A DNA stretch of 64,000 bases from Psilocybe azurescens. Its lineage: Eukaryota > Basidiomycota > Agaricomycetes > Agaricales > Agrocybaceae. A program made the position numbers and the translations under genes. This document shows positions 58,098 to 64,000 of the stretch, one piece after another; position 1 is the first letter of the stretch, and each line of letters begins with the position of its first letter. The stretch covers positions 62,001 to 126,000 of the forward strand of contig JAJIRX010000490.1 of the NCBI GenBank assembly GCA_023853785.1, in the 5' to 3' direction. The notes beneath the pieces are model-generated. The model worked only from the letters and a program-made list of their open reading frames with translations, did not search any database and was not told the origin of the DNA.

Positions 58098-58581
58098 GAT
58101 AGCTAATAAGAGAGGCAAGTGGAGGAGGCGTGTTTCTCCCCCCAGTTGTTATTATGTGATTCACATTGGCTGCTTTGAAAAGGAGTTACTGAGGCTGCGG
58201 TGATACATAATTTGACTGAGCTATTTTTAGACACGGGACGAACGCTTGAGATTATCCGGCGTTGCAGTACGTGTTAAAGGCTATAGCATTATACGGATTT
58301 AAAAAATTGCGAAACTATTAAACTGGACGAAGCACTACGTCTTTGAATTGACGCTCAGGTCGGAAAGCATCCAACACTGAGAATACGCCCTTATTGTAGC
58401 GTCTTTCGTCGAGTGCTTGCTACGCGAATATTACTATCATGATCGACAAAGTCTCATTAATTTTCTAATAAACATTGAATGATGTAGCGTGCCATGCAAA
58501 TGAAAACTTGATGTGTTGTGTATAAATAAGATGATAGGTTTACTTGATGAAAGATTTTACACCCGGGGAGGGTAGGATGGA

Positions 58582-60427
58582 TCAGGAATTTTCGCTTGGT
58601 GGTCCAGTTTGAGAGCAACTACGACGCACTTGAGGACGAATGACCCACCGATTCACTGCTGGACAGCTCTTTTGAAGAGGTTGAGCTACGGGATCGCCCC
58701 TTGAGGAATTTCGATTGCTGGATCGCTCTTTTGAAGATGTCGTACTGCTGAACTGCTCTTTCGAAGAAACTGTACTGCTGGATTGGTCTTCTGAAGGGCC
58801 TGCACTGCTTGTCTGTGCATTGACAGAATTTGATTCGTACGAGGGAGACTCGATGGATGTGAAATCTAATTCTTCCGAATCTTCCAAGTCCGATGCCGAC
58901 ATCTTCGACTTTTGCGACTTCGCTGAGCCTGTGGTTGGGAAGGACCATGCTGAAGCAGAAGATTTCCGTGCGTCAGACCCAGCAACCGAGTCTTGCATAT
59001 CACTTGGATGAAAGGAATCCAGCATATCCTGCAAGTAGGTATCACGCCGTGAGCGATTCGAGCGCGAGTTCGAGGGTTGAGTATAGGCAGTCGAAATTTC
59101 CGTCAACGACAAAGGTGTGATATGATCACTGGTCATACAGGTGCATTCCGACACCGGGGGTTCTTGCGCTGGTGCAACGGGGTTTGGATTTCGGTTTAGG
59201 ACCACCGGCGTACGCTTTCGGCTACGAAATTTACGATAGGCCTGATAAAAGCACGTTGAAAGGACTACCAGATTACAAGCCATAAATCCCATGGATACCT
59301 ATCAAAATTGAATGAATAACAATTATTCAATGTTTGTGACCGATAGGTGTCTACGGGTAAATTCCATTCACCTCAACGGCTCCTATCGCTATATTCACGA
59401 GAGGCCTATCTGGCCCAAGAGCGAAGACTGACCGGCGATTGACAATGATTAGGTATGCAGTTGATCCCAACAGTGTCAAAATACTTCCGCAAAAGAATGT
59501 CAGAATAAGGCGACGTTCTGTGGGAGGAAGTTTTATACGCCAGAAAATAACGAGCGGTGTGATAATAAGTAGACCGTCGCACACAAGATCAGCTACGTGA
59601 AATGGAGGGGAGTATACTCAGTAATGATAATTAAAAGAAAATCTAAAAATGAATAGTTGCACTCACCCAGAAAGAATAGAACATGCTTCAAAGGCACGAA
59701 TTTGTAAATTGTTATACAATTCGTCATTTCGGCAGGCACTAGTAGCGGGGAGGTTGCCTTGCAGGTTAATGTCGTAAACAGAAGAGTGGCAAGAGTTGCG
59801 AACACCATGAATACAACGAGAGTGAAAGCCCATCGGCGTGCCGCGTGCCTCGGAGGGAAAATCCTGGCAAGCGATAGAGCCATAGCGGCTCGTGTGGACC
59901 TGGAGATCATCAGGATTAGCTATGACGGGGACTAATGAATTTTAATCAAACTCAACCCAATGAGAAGAATACAAGGAAACAGCGTGAACCAATACGCATT
60001 CAATACGCGTTGAGTCTTTAGGAACTGTTTAGAAGGGTATTCTGCCAGGTATGTGTCAGAAACACGAAGCATAAGCAATGCACATAGACCCCTTTTTTGA
60101 ATTCTCACCTGGGTGTGGGAATCGTGCCCAGAAAATTGGCCAATATGCAGAATCAAGAACTAAGGCCCCTAGCAGAATGTAGTCATCCCACCACAGCCGT
60201 CGTATTCGATAGCGGTGAACCAGGCGGTAGATGGTCGACGAACTCGACAACAAATGAAACAAAGTAACGACGACTAAATGGAAGTGGTCAATTATGTTCA
60301 ATGGATTCAGTTATGAAATGAACATGAACATACTTTGCCATCCCAAATAGGACCGGTGAGGGAGGAAGACTGAACTCGGCAGCTTCATTGGGATCTGGGC
60401 TGGGCCGTCGCCTTCGAACGCGACCAT
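58582..60427 (-). CDS. Fungal rhodopsin-like seven-helix protein, copy 1
   Basis: Exons 60427-60334, 60273-60109, 60041-59957, 59899-59667, 59592-59372 and 59298-58582, all in phase, give 504 residues. RIRRLWWDDYILLGALVLDS is the hallmark of the fungal rhodopsin-like (Pth11-related) family; further helices are FTLVVFMVFATLATLLFTTL, LVCDGLLIITPLVIFWRIKL and LILTFFCGSILTLLGSTAYL. The C-terminal ~200 residues are cytosolic and Ser-rich, with TSDHITPLSLTEISTAY and DMLDSFHPSD conserved in the paralog and then repeated SSKE(Q/R)SS units. This suggests a G-protein-coupled-receptor-like sensor with a phosphorylatable tail (inference). Ligand unknown. Intact. Confidence 0.88.
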
Positions 60428-61996
60428 ATCCTGATTGTGTTGGGGTCGTGAATGCTGCCTTCTACGCCCTGGCAGTGAGCGACAGCGGCAGGCCTAGATA
60501 GGGTTTATTTGGAACTTGAGCAAGAAGGGACTCGACGTCCGTTTACCCAATCCCTTATGTACCCGGCAGAAAATGCTAATGTTGGTCATCAACAAGCTAC
60601 GGTGAGACTTGAACTCAGTCACAGTACGTTATAACTATTGGCAGCTTACATCATTCCCACACAGTTTGGGCTGCGTTGCAGAGGCCCTAGAAAACCGGAG
60701 ATAGTTGAAATCACCACACTCTTCGACAGTACGTAAGGCTTCTAGTAGGATGCGCCACGAACCCAAGATGTAAGTAACTATATTGCGAGCGCCGTGAGCC
60801 TAGTGCTGCCGTCACAGCGCAGCCGAGGTGAGGTAACTGACTTCACTGTGAGCTTTGGAACTGAGACACACTTCACAGTTGTGAAGTGCCGTGCAGTTTA
60901 TCGTCGGTTCAAACTTCATCCATCCAATTTCGCGCGCGACCCTTTCTCGTACCCTTAACCATTAATAGTCATTGTTACTAAAAATAAATGGCCTTTGATG
61001 CTGTTAACCTTTCGGAGATTGGCGCAGGAGGCGCTTCGAGCACTCTACCATTTTCGACAAATATTCGAACCCTTGCTCATTGGTAGCTACAACGTCGTTG
61101 ACTGGATTATTGTATGTGAACTTTTCTTTTGATCAAGTAAAGAAACTGTGCGCTGCAGCGCCGGAATCAAGCCAGAATGGCCTCTCCCAAAAACTCTATG
61201 GAAACTTTTTTGTTTCTCAGTTATCGACAGGACCGCCTGAGTTTGATGTAAGGTGCTATGTTCAGAATAGAATTTACTGGCTGCAGAATATTTGTGAGCC
61301 TCGACTAAAGAATGTGAGCAAAGAATGTGAGCAAAGTCAATAAGTGCGAGACTTATTGTCGTGAATTGGACTTGAAGGGGAAAATTAGCGAACTAATTGA
61401 ACTGTTGACTATGAAGTTTTTTAACATTGATTAGCTTTTATTTAGGCGTAAGGCTGCTGAGTAGCATCAGTGGTCACCTCACAGTACCTCACAGTAGACT
61501 GTGATCACTGTGCAGCGTGTTACAGTCCATCAAAATTGGCTGCACTGTGCGGTAACACTTCGTGAGCCCGACATTACCGTGATATTTGTTTGCCTGAGTC
61601 GCCTGGCAGAATACCAGGTAATAGCTTTTGTTATGGCACACAGTCCAGACACGTACGATGGCACAGCTAAAGCTCTCCAACGCTTGTATTTATCTTGTGG
61701 GTGTCGGAATGTCCTACGTTACGACTGCGGGCAGCGGCATATATTTCGATAAGAGAATTCTTGGAAATGCTCTGAACTGGCAGAGGCGCAAACTTGATTA
61801 CCAAAGCCCCATTTATTTTATAATTAATCTAATACAGTGTGCCATGCAAATGAAAATGGTGTGTTGTAGGCTGTGTACAAATGAAAGAACTGCTGTAAGA
61901 TGAAGACACCTTTGATATTTCGATATTCTGGGATTTAGCATCTAGGAGGGCAGGATGGATCACGCTTTTTGGATCGGCGGTCCGTCTTGAGAGAAA
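60428..61996. other. Spacer between the tandem membrane-protein genes
   Basis: A plus-strand start at 60988 encodes MAFDAVNLSEIGAGGASSTL and stops after 33 codons. A second frame (61080-61343, with FDQVKKLCAAAPESSQNGLS) follows and could be a fragment of another gene. Palindrome-like CTCACAGT/ACTGTGAG motifs occur near 60835-60895 and 61475-61515 and may mark the ends of an old insertion. None of this is certain. Confidence 0.35.
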
Positions 61997-63669
61997 CTAT
62001 GATGCACTTGAACATGATTGACTCGGCGTGCCACTGCTGGACTGCTCTTGCGAAGAGGTTGGACCGTTAGACCACTCTTCCGAAGAGCCCGCACTGCTTG
62101 ACTGTTCTTTTACAGATTCGGATTCGTATGAGGGAGACTCAAAGAGGTGAGATCAAATTCTTCCGAATCCTCCAGATTGGATCCAGAAAGCTTGGATTTC
62201 TGTGACTTCGACGAATTTGTCGGGAATGACCAAGATGAAGCGGCAGACTTTCGTGCACTGGACCCAGTGGTCGAGTCTGCAACGTCACTTGGATGAAAGG
62301 AATCCAGCATATCATGCGGGTCGGTATCTCGTCGCGAGCGACTTGAATTTGAGCGCCAGGTAGTATAGGTAGTTGAAATCTCTGTCAGCGACAGAGGAGT
62401 AATATGATCACTGGTCAGGCAATTGCATTCAGCCACTGGGGTTCTGGGACTGGCGCAACGGGGTTTGAGTTTGGATTTTGGACCACCGCGGTACGCTGTC
62501 GATTGCGATATCTGTTAAGGGCCCGATAAAAACACGTTGACAGGACCATCAGATTACACGACATAAACCCCATGGATACCTATCAAGATAACTCAATGAG
62601 TAACAATTATCCACTGCTTGAAAAACAGGAGTTATTCACATTAACAGCTCCTAATCCTAGATTTACGAGAGGCCTGTCTGGCCCAAGAGCGAAGACTGTC
62701 TTGGTGCTTCCAATAGCTAAGTATAAAATTGCTCCTAACAATGTCAGAACGTTTCCGCAAAAGAATATCAGAATAAGACGGCGTTTGGTGGGAGGAAGTT
62801 TTATACGCCAGAAAACAACGAGCGGCGTGATGATAAGTAGACTATCGCAAACAAGATCGGCTACGTGAAATGAAGGGGAGCATACTCAGTAATAGGACTA
62901 AAGACGAATGGTTGTACACTCACCCAGGAAGAATAGAACATGCTTCAAATGCACGTATTTGAAAACTACCATACAATGCGTCATTTCAGCAGCCACCAGC
63001 AGCGCGGAGGCTGCCTTGCAAGTTAATGTCGTAAACAGAAGAGTGGCAAGACCTGTGAGAACCATGAATATCACGAGAGTGAAAGCCCATCGGCGCGCCG
63101 CATGCCTCGGCGGGAAAATCCTAGCAAACGCCAAGGCCGTGGCAGCTCGTGTGGCCCTGGAGCATCAGAACGATCAGATATGATCACTATTAGTATGAAG
63201 TTACTATACCCAATGAGCAAAATGTAAGGAAATAGTGTCAGCCAATATGCATCCAAAATGCGTTGGGTATTTAGAAACTGTTTCGATGGGTGTTCTGTCA
63301 AGTGTGAGTTAGAATAATTGAGCATAGACAGATATGATTGAGTCCCTCGCCTGGAGTAGGGAACCGTGCCCAGTAGATTGGCCAATATACGAAGTCGAGA
63401 ACTAGGGCGCCTAGCAGAATGTAGTCATCCCACCACAGCCGTCGTATTCGATAGCGATGAACCAGGCGGTAGATGGTCGGACGAACCCGACATCAAATGA
63501 AACAGGGTAACAACGACTAAGGGAACAGATCAACGATGTTCAATGGATTCAGTTATTAATGAAATATGAACATACTTTTCCATCCCAGATAAGACCTACC
63601 AGGGAGGAAGATTGAAGTTGGCAATTTTATTGGGATCTGCTCTGGGCCATCGAACACCAACGAATCCAT
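61997..63669 (-). CDS. Fungal rhodopsin-like seven-helix protein, copy 2
   Basis: Tandem paralog of the gene at 58582-60427 with the same exon plan: 63669-63576, 63516-63351, 63294-63210, 63156-62924, 62860-62640 and 62578-61997. The start is MDSLVFDGPEQIPIKLPTS; the family motif RIRRLWWDDYILLGALVLD and helices are conserved, and the tail keeps TSDHITPLSLTEIST and DMLDSFHPSD but lacks the SSKE repeats. The donor of intron 2 is GC (GCGAGG) where copy 1 has GTGAGA. Three one-base breaks: one extra base near 63479-63480 (exon 2 is 166 against 165), one missing in the four-G run 62438-62441, and one in the A run 62141-62143. A young pseudogene is possible; consensus error is equally possible. Confidence 0.82.
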
Positions 63670-64000
63670 GCCCTGGTTCCGCTCGTGAAGGCTGCCTACT
63701 TACCAGCAGGGAGCTATAGTGGCAGGCGGGGGTGGTTCGACACTCAAGCAAAATGGGTTTTGACATTTGTTACCCAAGGCCTTAAGTACCTAAGCCGATG
63801 AATGAATTAGTTCTGTTCATCAAAATACCAAGTTGAAGCAATTCATCCAGGGTGGCTGAGTCTTGGATTCAGCCGTACGTGTATTATGACTTACATCATT
63901 CCCACAGGGTGGGCTGGAGTCGCAGAGGTCCCCAGAAAAGGTAGCAGAAATTACCAAACTCCATGACAGCTTCTGGTCGATGTGTCATGAACACATGAGA
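63670..64000. other. Upstream region of copy 2, window end
   Basis: Resembles the region upstream of copy 1 (60428-60760): both contain ACTTACATCATTCCCACA and a GCAGAGG.CC block, so the duplication includes the promoter. No gene seen. Confidence 0.6.

Noticed and set aside
58619..59011. Second long frames on both strands in the Ser-rich tail
   Set aside because: Produced by the repetitive Ser/Lys/Glu codons of the rhodopsin-like tail.

Overview
The window is nuclear DNA of a filamentous basidiomycete, most likely an agaricomycete (mushroom order). The evidence is dense short introns (about 45-75 bases, GT-AG with a few GC-AG), genes packed on both strands, and families typical of that group: HsbA, DUF6533, DUF6534, PLAC8, fungal rhodopsin-like seven-helix proteins, and WrbA-type quinone reductase with an [13 protein letters not shown] start. 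No CRISPR array, rRNA gene or convincing tRNA gene was seen. || Layout. 0.2-2.6 kb: tandem pair of ABM-like (dimeric alpha/beta barrel) genes, minus strand. 4.0-5.9 kb: DUF6534 membrane protein. 7.1-7.6 kb: TA-flanked MITE. 8.6-10.8 kb: aldehyde dehydrogenase. 11.5-13.5 kb: Trm44 tRNA methyltransferase. 15.4-16.5 kb: quinone reductase. 16.7-18.2 kb: 5'-truncated ammonium-transporter pseudogene, interrupted by a 580-base fold-back transposon. 18.6-20.3 kb: unrecognised coding remnants. 21.0-22.5 kb: cystathionine gamma-lyase. 24.7-25.5 kb: HsbA. 25.9-26.6 kb: single-helix membrane protein. 27-29 kb: transposase remnant and a hAT-like MITE with a perfect 8-base target duplication. 29.9-34.9 kb: three tandem SDR genes. 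36.1 kb: HsbA pseudogene. 37.3-38.4 kb: HpcH/HpaI aldolase. 38.7-39.4 kb: HsbA. 41.0-43.2 kb: Vba-like MFS transporter. 43.6-44.9 kb: DUF6533 receptor-like protein. 47.2-49.1 kb: full-length ammonium transporter. 52.2-53.1 kb: SDR. 53.2-54.7 kb: F-box protein. 55.1-56.0 kb: mitochondrial-type helical protein. 56.4-58.1 kb: PLAC8 protein. 58.6-63.7 kb: tandem pair of fungal rhodopsin-like proteins. || Most gene models were rebuilt by hand: splice sites were chosen so that phase is kept and the family motif continues across each junction. That exercise shows the strongest general signal of the window. Many otherwise complete genes carry isolated one-base reading-frame breaks, mostly in runs of 3-8 identical bases, including likely single-copy housekeeping genes (Trm44, cystathionine gamma-lyase, the ammonium transporter). 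Consensus errors in the assembly explain this best, so most of these genes are listed as CDS with the break noted. Real decay is argued only where deletions, insertions or several stops are also present. || No obviously new defence or biosynthetic system was found. The best leads are the ammonium-transporter pseudogene with its clean TTA-flanked hairpin element, the SDR triplet next to an aldolase and HsbA genes, the duplicated seven-helix protein with a conserved serine-rich tail, and several spliced genes of no recognisable family.
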